64,000 nt of DNA from an uncultured Flavobacteriaceae bacterium. Lineage in GTDB: Bacteria > Bacteroidota > Bacteroidia > Flavobacteriales > Flavobacteriaceae. The stretch spans positions 62,001 through 126,000 of the forward strand of contig CAKUPQ010000001.1 in NCBI GenBank assembly GCA_934675205.1, in the 5' to 3' direction. Each line of letters opens with the position of its first letter. Position 1 is the first letter of the stretch. Under the pieces are notes generated by a model. The model was not told the DNA's origin, did not search any database, and worked only from the letters and a program-made list of their open reading frames with translations. Shown here in pieces: positions 45,087 through 51,881 of this stretch. The position numbers and the translations under genes were made by a program.

Positions 45087-45485
45087 ATGTGTAAAAAAGG
45101 TTCAAAACTCAACAGTATTATTAAAGGAACTTGCCCGAGATGTCAAGAAGAAAGTATGTACGAAAGTAAAAACGCTTTCAATATTATTACCGCTACCAAA
45201 ATGAAAGAAACCTGCTCCAACTGTGGACTTCGCTATATGATTGAACCCGCTTTTTTCTATGGTGCGATGTACGTGAGCTACGGAGTTGGAATCGCTTTTG
45301 GAATGGTTGCTTTTATCATCAGTAAAATGTTTTTAGCAACTTCTCTGATGACCTCTTTTATCGCTATTGTTGCCACGCTTATCGTTTTTTACGGAGTAAT
45401 TATGCGGATTTCGAGAAGTATCTGGATAAATATTTTTGTTTCATATAACCCGACTGCAAGAGGGGCAAGTGTGGAGGAAGAATAA
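45087..45485 (+). CDS. DUF983 family membrane protein with zinc ribbon
   Basis: The 132-residue protein opens with a zinc-ribbon-like set of cysteines (GTCPRCQEESM, about 15-25, and CSNCGLRY, about 44-51), followed by two transmembrane helices (about 60-80 and 85-108) and the FFYGAMYVSYG motif, all typical of DUF983. The family is conserved in Bacteroidota and alphaproteobacteria and has no established function. It follows the RNA-like element by about 40 bases. Confidence 0.9.
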   Translation: MCKKGSKLNSIIKGTCPRCQEESMYESKNAFNIITATKMKETCSNCGLRYMIEPAFFYGAMYVSYGVGIAFGMVAFIISKMFLATSLMTSFIAIVATLIVFYGVIMRISRSIWINIFVSYNPTARGASVEEE

Positions 45486-45535
45486 AAGCCTTAATTTTTT
45501 AAACCGCTTATCCGCTTACTGTTAAAAAAGCCTTT

Positions 45536-45555
45536 TTTATGATATAAGTCATAAA
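45536..45555 (+). promoter_or_regulatory. Crp/Fnr-type palindromic operator
   Basis: TTTATGA-TATAAG-TCATAAA is a perfect palindrome with the TGA-N6-TCA geometry of Crp/Fnr-family sites. It lies just upstream of a possible promoter (TTG at 45,557-45,559, TAATTTAG at 45,576-45,583) for the gene at 45,609, a position suited to activation. Confidence 0.5.
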
Positions 45556-45608
45556 GTTGGGTTGCACCATCCTTATAATTTAGCTCTTAATTTTTAATTT
45601 ATATAATT

Positions 45609-45890
45609 ATGAGCTTATATAATAAACTTCTGGTTCAGGTTAAAGAGTCGTATTACTTGTTTATCGTTTTGGGAATCCTTGCTTCAAGCTGTATCGGTTC
45701 TATTGCTGCTACAATGGCCTTAATAAAATTACCTGCTACTATCGAACTTGTTCAACTTTGTGTTTCTGTCGGTACTGCAATGTGGTTTAATGCTACTATT
45801 TTAGCACAATTGAGCTACAAAACCATACTCAATGCGTTGCTTTTGAGCGTGATAGCAAATTCAGTGATTATTATTATCCATTTGTTTTAA
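45609..45890 (+). CDS. Small membrane protein of unknown function
   Basis: The 93-residue protein has about three hydrophobic helices (about 15-38, 44-66, 71-92) with few charges. I do not recognise a family. It has its own regulatory region with a Crp/Fnr-like operator, suggesting it responds to a condition such as oxygen or nitrosative state. It converges on peptidase E with a 23-base gap. Confidence 0.75.
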   Translation: MSLYNKLLVQVKESYYLFIVLGILASSCIGSIAATMALIKLPATIELVQLCVSVGTAMWFNATILAQLSYKTILNALLLSVIANSVIIIIHLF

Positions 45891-45913
45891 ATAGATTGTA
45901 CTGAAATCTGTGT

Positions 45914-46621
45914 TTATAAAATCTTGAACAAATCCGTTTCGGGCTCAAGTTCAACAGCCGTATTATTTGAGGTAAACCAACGAGCTGTAAGGCTTCCTTT
46001 TAAAGTAATTTTGTTGTTTTTTACTTCCAACCAACTTCCTTCACGAAGTCCTAAAACGGGAACGGTATTAAAAGCGTGAAATTCTTGAATTCGGGTTTCT
46101 CTCGTTTCTCCCATATGGGTAGAATTTGCATCGGGGTCTAAATAATGCGGATTCAGGTTAAACGGAATCATCCCTAAAGTCTTAAAACTCGGAGGATAAA
46201 TAATAGGCATATCATTGGTTGTCTGCATCGAAAGTCCTGTGATGTTACTTCCTGCACTTGTTCCGAGATAGGGAGTTCCGTTTTTCAGAACTGCTGTCAA
46301 AACAGACATTACCTCGTTTTTGTATAACTGATACACCAACAAAAACGTATTTCCTCCTCCTGTAAAAATCGCTTCTGCATTTTGGATTGCCTCTTTCGGG
46401 TTTTCAAATTCGTGAAGTCCTTTTACATCAATATTTATTTGCTCAAAAACCGATTTTACTTTTGCCGTATAATCCTCGTGCGAAATTCCGCTTGGCCTTG
46501 CATACGGAACAAATAAAAGCGTTTTTACTCCTTTGAAATGCTCTTTCAAAGTCGGCAAAAGATAGTCTAAATAACCTCCGTTGTGAAGCGTAGAGGTTGA
46601 AGCTATGATTAGGTTTTTCAT
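45914..46621 (-). CDS. pepE: Dipeptidase E (peptidase family S51)
   Basis: PepE hydrolyses Asp-X dipeptides in the cytoplasm. The 235 residues are near the family's usual size, with IFTGGGNTF (about 89-97), the nucleophile Ser in YLGTSAGSN (about residue 122) and NPHYLDPD (His near 157). It belongs to the same S51 family as the cyanophycinase at 12,236 but is shorter, with the dipeptidase pattern. The start is the ATG at 46,621, next to a palindromic repeat region. Confidence 0.93.
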   Translation of the reverse strand: MKNLIIASTSTLHNGGYLDYLLPTLKEHFKGVKTLLFVPYARPSGISHEDYTAKVKSVFEQINIDVKGLHEFENPKEAIQNAEAIFTGGGNTFLLVYQLYKNEVMSVLTAVLKNGTPYLGTSAGSNITGLSMQTTNDMPIIYPPSFKTLGMIPFNLNPHYLDPDANSTHMGETRETRIQEFHAFNTVPVLGLREGSWLEVKNNKITLKGSLTARWFTSNNTAVELEPETDLFKIL

Positions 46622-46634
46622 TTTTTTTATTATT

Positions 46635-46707
46635 GTTGAATCGTCAAATCGTTGATTTGTTGAATCGTAAATTCGGTTAAACGATTAAACAAATCAAACA
46701 ATTAAAC
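46635..46707. repeat. Second copy of the TTGAATCGTTGA palindromic family
   Basis: GTTGAATCG, GTTGATTTGTTGAATC and GATTAAACAAATCAAAC form an imperfect inverted repeat like that at 12,177-12,232. It sits between pepE and the small Cys-rich gene. Confidence 0.65.
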
Positions 46708-46708
46708 A

Positions 46709-46828
46709 TTAATTACACCCACAATCATCACTCCCGCAATTTTTCTTTTTTCGTTTAAAGACAAACTTTCGTAAAAGAAAAAATACAGCTAAAGCTAATG
46801 CGATGTAAATTATTATTTCTTGTATCAT
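46709..46828 (-). CDS. FeoB-associated Cys-rich membrane protein
   Basis: This 39-residue gene is easily missed. ATG at 46,828 gives a hydrophobic helix (residues 4-19), a basic stretch (RKFVFKRKKK) and a cysteine tail (NCGSDDCGCN with Cys31, Cys36, Cys38). This is the layout of the FeoB-associated family found downstream of feoB in Bacteroidota and Firmicutes. It lies 56 bases after feoB on the same strand; TACGAATTA repeats fill part of that gap. Its role in iron(II) uptake is proposed but not proven. Confidence 0.85.
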   Translation of the reverse strand: MIQEIIIYIALALAVFFLLRKFVFKRKKKNCGSDDCGCN

Positions 46829-46884
46829 TTTATTTAATTACGAATTCAAAATTACGAATTACGAACATTGAATTTTCAATTTAA

Positions 46885-48885
46885 CTACTTAAAAATTGTA
46901 TATCCCACCAAAGCGAAGACATAAGCCATAACAGCCATTCCGACAAGCTGAATCAGTGTCCATTTCCACGAATTGGTTTCTCGTTTTACAATGGCAATCG
47001 TAGCTGCACATTGCAAGGCAATCGCATAAAACAGCAAAAGTGAAATTCCCGTAGCAAACGTAAATACTTTTTCTCCCGAATCAGCAAAAGTTGCGTTTTC
47101 CATCCTCGAACGGATTGTTCCCTCGTCTTCTGTGTCTTCCACACTATAAATTGTGGCTAATGTTCCGACAAAAACCTCACGAGCCGCAAACGAAGTGATG
47201 ATTGCAATTCCGATTTTCCAGTCGTATCCCAAAGGTTTTATAACAGGCTCAATGGTTTTCCCCATCATTCCGATATAGGAATTTTCGATTTGGAACGAGG
47301 CAATTTCTGCGTTTAATTCGTCTTCGGAAATTTCGGTATTTTCATATTTTGAGTTTACGATTTCTTCTGCACCATCAAAAGTTTTTCCTCCGTGAGATGC
47401 CAAAAACCAAAGCACTATCGAAACAGCCAAAATGATTTTTCCTGCATTAAAAACAAAGGCCTTCGTTTTTTCGACCACTATATAAAACACGTTTCTGAAC
47501 AAAGGCATTTTATAAGACGGCATTTCGATAACGAAGTATGATTTGCTTTTAAATTTGATAATTTTATTCAGAATAACAGCAGAACCAATGGCTAAAACAA
47601 TTCCCAAAAGATACATTCCGAGTAGTGCTAAAGCTTGGGAATTGATAAATCCGAAAATGGTTTTTTCGGGAATGATAAGTGCAATCAGAATCGTGTAAAC
47701 AGGTAGTCTTGCAGAGCAAACCGTAAAAGGTGTAACCAAAATTGTGATCAGCCGTTCTTTCCAATCTTCGATATTTCGAGTAGCCATAATTGCGGGAATA
47801 GCACACGCATTTCCTGAAATTAGCGGGACAACACTCTTCCCGCTTAGCCCGAATTTTCGCATGATTTTATCCATCAAAAACACCACTCTCGACATATATC
47901 CGGTTTCTTCTAAAATGGCAATAAACAAAAACAAAATTGCAATTTGAGGAACGAAAATCACGATTCCTCCGATTCCGGGAATGATTCCCTCACTGATTAA
48001 ATCATTGAGTTTCCCTTCAGGCAAGAGTCCTGCCACATATTCCGAAAGGCTTGAAAAACCCTCGTCAATCCAATCCATAAGCGGACCAGCCCAAGTGAAA
48101 ATTGCCTGAAACATCAATAACAACAATCCGAAGAAAATCAAATAACCGAAAACTTTGTTAGTCAGAATTTTATCTAATTTCGAATCGAAATCCGTTGCTT
48201 TTGATTTATCAATCTGATAATTTTCTTTCAGAACCGAACCGATAAATTGATATCTTTTGACCGTTTCCTGATGTTGTTCTTTTTTGGTTTTGGATTGTTT
48301 TTCTTTATCTTCAACTTCCTGAAAACCTGCCTGATAAGTATCCGAAAGCCATTGTTTATATGAAGATACATCTTCCGAATAAATTGTTTTTCGAGAAAGG
48401 TTTTCACAGTTCTGAATAGCCTCTTTAAGTTCGGTAATTCCCGCTTTTTTTCGGGTGCTGGTCAGGATTATTTTGGTATCTAATTGCTTTTGTAGAGTCT
48501 CAACATTTATGGAAATTCCTTTTTTCTGCATTTGGTCTTCCATATTGATAACGAGCAAAGTCGGAAGTCCCAAATCTTTGATTTGCGTAAACAAAAGCAA
48601 GTTTCGTTTGAGGTTTTCGGCTTCTGCCACGACAATCACAAGCTCGGGATTGTTCTCCAAAAGATATTTTGTGGCAACACTTTCATCAATTGAAGTTGGA
48701 TTCAGGCTATACGTTCCGGGTAAGTCGATTACATTTACTTTCTGACCATTCTCCAAATGGAAAGAACCTTGTTTTTTATCTACCGTAATTCCCGGATAAT
48801 TTCCGACTTTTTGGTGCAATCCCGTTAGGACATTAAAAAGTGATGTTTTTCCCGTATTCGGATTTCCTGCTAAAGCTATATTCAT
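46885..48885 (-). CDS. feoB: Ferrous iron transporter FeoB
   Basis: FeoB is the GTPase-coupled Fe(II) importer of the inner membrane. The 666 residues from the ATG at 48,885 contain an N-terminal G domain with G1 GNPNTGKTS (8-16), G3 DLPGTYSL (about 54-61) and G4 NMEDQ. A helical guanine-dissociation-inhibitor region (about 170-235) and two Gate domains follow, with GLSGKSVVPLISGNACAIP (about 345-363) and TSFAAREVFVGTL (about 569-581). A GTG seven codons upstream is less likely. It is preceded by feoA and followed by the Cys-rich protein. Confidence 0.96.
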   Translation of the reverse strand: MNIALAGNPNTGKTSLFNVLTGLHQKVGNYPGITVDKKQGSFHLENGQKVNVIDLPGTYSLNPTSIDESVATKYLLENNPELVIVVAEAENLKRNLLLFTQIKDLGLPTLLVINMEDQMQKKGISINVETLQKQLDTKIILTSTRKKAGITELKEAIQNCENLSRKTIYSEDVSSYKQWLSDTYQAGFQEVEDKEKQSKTKKEQHQETVKRYQFIGSVLKENYQIDKSKATDFDSKLDKILTNKVFGYLIFFGLLLLMFQAIFTWAGPLMDWIDEGFSSLSEYVAGLLPEGKLNDLISEGIIPGIGGIVIFVPQIAILFLFIAILEETGYMSRVVFLMDKIMRKFGLSGKSVVPLISGNACAIPAIMATRNIEDWKERLITILVTPFTVCSARLPVYTILIALIIPEKTIFGFINSQALALLGMYLLGIVLAIGSAVILNKIIKFKSKSYFVIEMPSYKMPLFRNVFYIVVEKTKAFVFNAGKIILAVSIVLWFLASHGGKTFDGAEEIVNSKYENTEISEDELNAEIASFQIENSYIGMMGKTIEPVIKPLGYDWKIGIAIITSFAAREVFVGTLATIYSVEDTEDEGTIRSRMENATFADSGEKVFTFATGISLLLFYAIALQCAATIAIVKRETNSWKWTLIQLVGMAVMAYVFALVGYTIFK

Positions 48886-48900
48886 ATATTTTCTTTTTTT

Positions 48901-48972
48901 AACCACGAATTACACAGATTCACACAGATTTTTAATGGTTAGAATCTGTGAAAATCCTTTTAATCTGTGGTT
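48901..48972. repeat. CACAGATT intergenic repeat between feoA and feoB
   Basis: AACCACGAATTACACAGATT at the left is answered by AATCTGTGGTT at the right, with another CACAGATT and AATCTGTG inside. The right end overlaps the feoA stop codon. This is the dispersed motif also seen near 24,304. Confidence 0.65.
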
Positions 48973-49195
48973 AACTTATTTTTTCGATTTCGATTTGTTT
49001 TGCCGTCTCCTTTCGGATAACCACACGGGTATCATTTATGATAAAATAATACGGACAACCAAGAGGTGCAATCTGCAAAAGTTCAACTTCATTTTCGGGC
49101 AGACAGCCTAATTCTACAAGTTTTAAGGGAATAGCCTGAATGTCAAAATTTTTGATATGTGCCTTTTCTCCTTTTTTAAGCTGATGTAAAAACAT
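48971..49195 (-). CDS. feoA: Ferrous iron transport protein A
   Basis: FeoA is a small SH3-like cytoplasmic protein that supports FeoB. The 74 residues match the family: LKKGEKAHIKNF at the start, LGCLPENEVELLQIAPLGCP in the middle (about 33-52), and VVIRKETAKQIEI at the end. It is the first gene of the feoA-feoB-Cys-rich operon, with a recognisable promoter at 49,221-49,250. Confidence 0.94.
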   Translation of the reverse strand: MFLHQLKKGEKAHIKNFDIQAIPLKLVELGCLPENEVELLQIAPLGCPYYFIINDTRVVIRKETAKQIEIEKIS

Positions 49196-49220
49196 TGATT
49201 TCTATTTAGAATGAATCTAA

Positions 49221-49250
49221 CAAAGATACGGATTTCTTGGAAAAAACAAA
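49221..49250 (-). promoter_or_regulatory. Promoter of the feo operon
   Basis: CAAAGATA (49,221-49,228) is TATCTTTG on the minus strand, and CAAA (49,247-49,250) gives TTTG 18 bp further upstream. Initiation would fall near 49,215. I see no convincing iron-repressor palindrome here. Confidence 0.6.
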
Positions 49251-49283
49251 GAAATCAGAGTTTTTAAAATCATCTGATTTAAT

Positions 49284-49291
49284 TACATTTG
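49284..49291 (+). promoter_or_regulatory. -7 element placed for a leaderless dprA transcript
   Basis: TACATTTG is a perfect TAnnTTTG box ending 5 bases before the ATG at 49,297, so the mRNA would start at or very near the start codon. No TTG is found at the usual distance. Confidence 0.5.
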
Positions 49292-49296
49292 TACTT

Positions 49297-50400
49297 ATGA
49301 CTTCTAACGAGCTTTTCCATATTTTAGCACTTATCCGAACAGAGGGTATCGGAGATACTTTTGCGAAAAAGTTGCTTGATTATTTCGGTTCAGCCGAAAA
49401 CGTCTTTTCCACTTCCGAAAAAGATTTTAAAAATATTTCGCGATTACCTCAAAATGTCATCAAACGAATAGTAGGAAAATCATCTTTCAAAGAAGTTGAA
49501 AAAGAAATTGTATTTATCGAAAAGCAAAATCTGAAAACGTATTTTTTTGAAAATGACGATTATCCGGAAAAACTAAAACATTGCTCTGATGCACCGATTC
49601 TCCTTTTTTCGACAGGAAATTTTGACTTGAACAACCGAAAAGTTTTGAGTGTTGTCGGAACACGGCAAATCACATCTTACGGAACAGTTTTTTGCAAAAA
49701 ACTCATCGAAGATTTAACCGAAATAAACCCAATAATTGTGAGTGGTTTTGCTTTAGGAACGGATATTACTGCTCATTTATCGGCTATCGAAAACGGTTTG
49801 CAAACCGTAGGAGTTTTGGCTCACGGATTTGACCGTATTTACCCTCCGTCTCACAAGAAATATGTCCGTCAAATAGAAGAAAACGGAGGTTTTCTGACCG
49901 AATTTTGGAGCGGATCTATTCCTGATAAAGAGAATTTTGTCAAGCGAAATCGAATTGTAGCCGGAATTTCTGATGCAACTATCGTTATCGAAAGTGCCTC
50001 AAAAGGAGGATCGCTCATCACAGCCAATCTGGCTAACGATTATTCGAGGGAAGTTTTTGCAGTACCCGGAAAAACAACCGACAAATACAGTCAGGGTTGC
50101 AACAATTTAATCAAAACCCAAAGGGCAAATCTGCTCACTTCGGTTGATGATATTCTGTATATGCTTAATTGGGATTTAAAACCTAAAAAAGAGAAAGTTA
50201 TTCAGAAACAGCTCTTTTTGGATTTGAATCCCGAAGAGCAAAAAATCTATGATTTTCTCCACAAAAACGGAAAAGAACTGCTTGATATTATTGCCAAAAG
50301 TTGCGAAATTCCCGTTTACAAAACAGCTTCCGTTCTGTTTGATTTAGAAATGAAAGGAATCACTCGTCCATTACCTGGAAAAATGTTTGAGGTAGTTTAG
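49297..50400 (+). CDS. dprA: DNA-processing protein DprA
   Basis: DprA binds incoming single-stranded DNA and loads RecA during natural transformation. From the ATG at 49,297 the protein has 367 residues: an N-terminal helix-hairpin-like region (IRTEGIGDTFAKKLL), the Rossmann-type DNA-binding core (VVGTRQITSYG, SGFALGTDITAH, AHGFDRIYPPSHK and ASKGGSLITANLANDY, about 135-265) and a C-terminal winged-helix domain (about 305-367). A TTG at 49,237 could add 20 residues but lies upstream of the -7 box. The gene is common even in species not known to be competent. Confidence 0.93.
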   Translation: MTSNELFHILALIRTEGIGDTFAKKLLDYFGSAENVFSTSEKDFKNISRLPQNVIKRIVGKSSFKEVEKEIVFIEKQNLKTYFFENDDYPEKLKHCSDAPILLFSTGNFDLNNRKVLSVVGTRQITSYGTVFCKKLIEDLTEINPIIVSGFALGTDITAHLSAIENGLQTVGVLAHGFDRIYPPSHKKYVRQIEENGGFLTEFWSGSIPDKENFVKRNRIVAGISDATIVIESASKGGSLITANLANDYSREVFAVPGKTTDKYSQGCNNLIKTQRANLLTSVDDILYMLNWDLKPKKEKVIQKQLFLDLNPEEQKIYDFLHKNGKELLDIIAKSCEIPVYKTASVLFDLEMKGITRPLPGKMFEVV

Positions 50401-50418
50401 TAGTTGGTTTTAAAATTC

Positions 50419-50436
50419 TCCCGATAGCTATCGGGA
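50419..50436. repeat. Perfect 18 bp palindrome TCCCGATAGC family
   Basis: TCCCGATAGCTATCGGGA is a perfect palindrome between dprA and the flavin reductase gene. The motif recalls an abundant flavobacterial palindrome; it lacks a T-run, so terminator function is doubtful. Confidence 0.7.
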
Positions 50437-50454
50437 CTTAAATCTTAATTTTAT

Positions 50455-50462
50455 TATCTTTG
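50455..50462 (+). promoter_or_regulatory. -7 element of the flavin reductase gene
   Basis: TATCTTTG matches TAnnTTTG 16 bases before the ATG at 50,479. No TTG at the expected spacing is evident. Confidence 0.45.
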
Positions 50463-50478
50463 TCAAAACTCAAAAATA

Positions 50479-51357
50479 ATGATTTCAATAGACCCGAAAG
50501 AGGTTACTCCTGTTAAGTTACAGGGATATTTACAGGGAGCAGTTGGTCCGAGACCGATTGCTTTAGCAAGTACGATTGATATAAACGGAAATCCAAATCT
50601 TTCTCCGTTTAGTTTTTTTAATGTTTTTAGCTCGAACCCTCCGATTTTGGTATTTTCTCCTGCTCGAAGAGTTCGAAACAATACCATAAAACACACACTT
50701 ATCAATGTTCAGAACACGAAAGAAGTTGTAATCAGTGTAGTAAATTACGACATTGTCCAGCAGGTTTCTCTTGCCAGTACGGAATATGCTGACGGAGTAA
50801 ACGAATTTATAAAATCGGGGCTAACTCCTTTGAAATCTGATGTTGTAAAACCTTTTAGAGTAGCCGAATCTCCTGTTCAATTTGAGTGCAAAGTAAATGA
50901 TATTGTCGCTTTGGGAGATGGAGGAGGAGCAGGAAATTTAGTGATTTGCGAAGTGGTAAAAATTCACGTAAACGAAGATGTTTTGGACGAAAACGGAGCC
51001 ATTGACCAACACAAAATTGATTTGGTTTCGAGAATGGGAGGAAATTGGTATTCCAGAGCCAATATGGGACTTTTTGAAGTTCCGAAACCACTTGTTACTT
51101 TGGGAATCGGAGTTGATGAAATTCCCGATTTTATTAAAGAAAGCGGAGTTTTTTCGGGAAATGATTTGGGAATGTTAGGAAATATTGAGGTGTTGCCTAC
51201 AAAAGAAGAAATTACTAAATTTGTAAGCGAAACCTTTGAGGTTAAGGCTGTTTTGAGTTCGGATGATTCCGATAAAATATACAAAAAAGCAAAAGAATAT
51301 TTAGCCAAAGAACAGGTTTTAGAGGCTTGGAAATTACTTTTGGCAAGTCAGAAATAG
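50479..51357 (+). CDS. Flavin reductase family (FMN-binding split-barrel) protein
   Basis: The 292-residue protein has the flavin reductase-like fold: VGPRPIALASTIDINGNPN (about 22-40), LSPFSFFNVFSSNPPILVFSP (about 41-61) and the SPVQFECKV region (about 134). Such proteins bind FMN and reduce it or act as oxidoreductases; the partner is unknown. The C-terminal 70 residues (KIYKKAKEYLAKEQVLEAW) extend beyond the core as a helical tail. It appears to be a single-gene unit with a -7 box 16 bases upstream. Confidence 0.88.
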   Translation: MISIDPKEVTPVKLQGYLQGAVGPRPIALASTIDINGNPNLSPFSFFNVFSSNPPILVFSPARRVRNNTIKHTLINVQNTKEVVISVVNYDIVQQVSLASTEYADGVNEFIKSGLTPLKSDVVKPFRVAESPVQFECKVNDIVALGDGGGAGNLVICEVVKIHVNEDVLDENGAIDQHKIDLVSRMGGNWYSRANMGLFEVPKPLVTLGIGVDEIPDFIKESGVFSGNDLGMLGNIEVLPTKEEITKFVSETFEVKAVLSSDDSDKIYKKAKEYLAKEQVLEAWKLLLASQK

Positions 51358-51361
51358 TTTA

Positions 51362-51412
51362 ACCTCACAGGTTTTATCTTTCGACAAGCTCAAGATGACG
51401 CACCTGTGAGGT
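51362..51412. repeat. Palindromic element with TTCGACAAGCTC core
   Basis: ACCTCACAGGT (51,362-51,372) and ACCTGTGAGGT (51,402-51,412) form an 11 bp stem. The loop contains CTTTCGACAAGCTCAAGATGAC, a motif dispersed in many bacterial genomes. No T-run follows. Confidence 0.65.
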
Positions 51413-51453
51413 CTGTAATCAAAAATAAAATAAATTTAAAATAAGAATAAAAA

Positions 51454-51837
51454 ATGGAAGTAGTAGGAAAAGTAAGAATGGTTGATTCGGTTAAAGAAGT
51501 AGGAAGCAACGGATTCAGAAAAAGAGATATTGTAGTAACTACAGAGGAGCAGTATCCTCAACACATTTCGATTCAGTTTGTTCAGGACAAAACAAGTCTT
51601 TTGGACAATTTCAAAGCAGGAGATGATGTAAAAGTTTCTATCAATTTGAGAGGAAGAGAGTGGGTTAATCCACAAGGAGAAACAGTTTATTTCAACACGA
51701 TTCAGGGTTGGAGAATTGAGAAAGTGGCAGCAGAAACACCAGTTGCTTCACCGGAAATTCCTCCTGTTGCTCCTGCCCAAGCATTTGAACCTGCTCAAAA
51801 TGTAACCGAAGAAGAACACGACGATTTGCCGTTTTAA
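51454..51837 (+). CDS. DUF3127 protein with SSB-like acidic tail
   Basis: The 127-residue protein has a beta-rich domain (about 1-92: MEVVGKVRMVDSVKEVGSNG, RGREWVNPQGETVYFNTIQG) typical of DUF3127, which resembles an OB fold. It is followed by a Pro/Ala-rich linker (about 93-115) and ends in EEEHDDLPF. That end closely resembles the D-D-x-P-F tip of single-stranded DNA-binding protein SSB, which recruits repair and replication enzymes. A role in DNA metabolism is inferred from the tail; the family has no established function. Confidence 0.88.
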   Translation: MEVVGKVRMVDSVKEVGSNGFRKRDIVVTTEEQYPQHISIQFVQDKTSLLDNFKAGDDVKVSINLRGREWVNPQGETVYFNTIQGWRIEKVAAETPVASPEIPPVAPAQAFEPAQNVTEEEHDDLPF

Positions 51838-51881
51838 AATATAATTTCCCACAGATTTCTGCGGGAGCAAAAAAATAGAGT

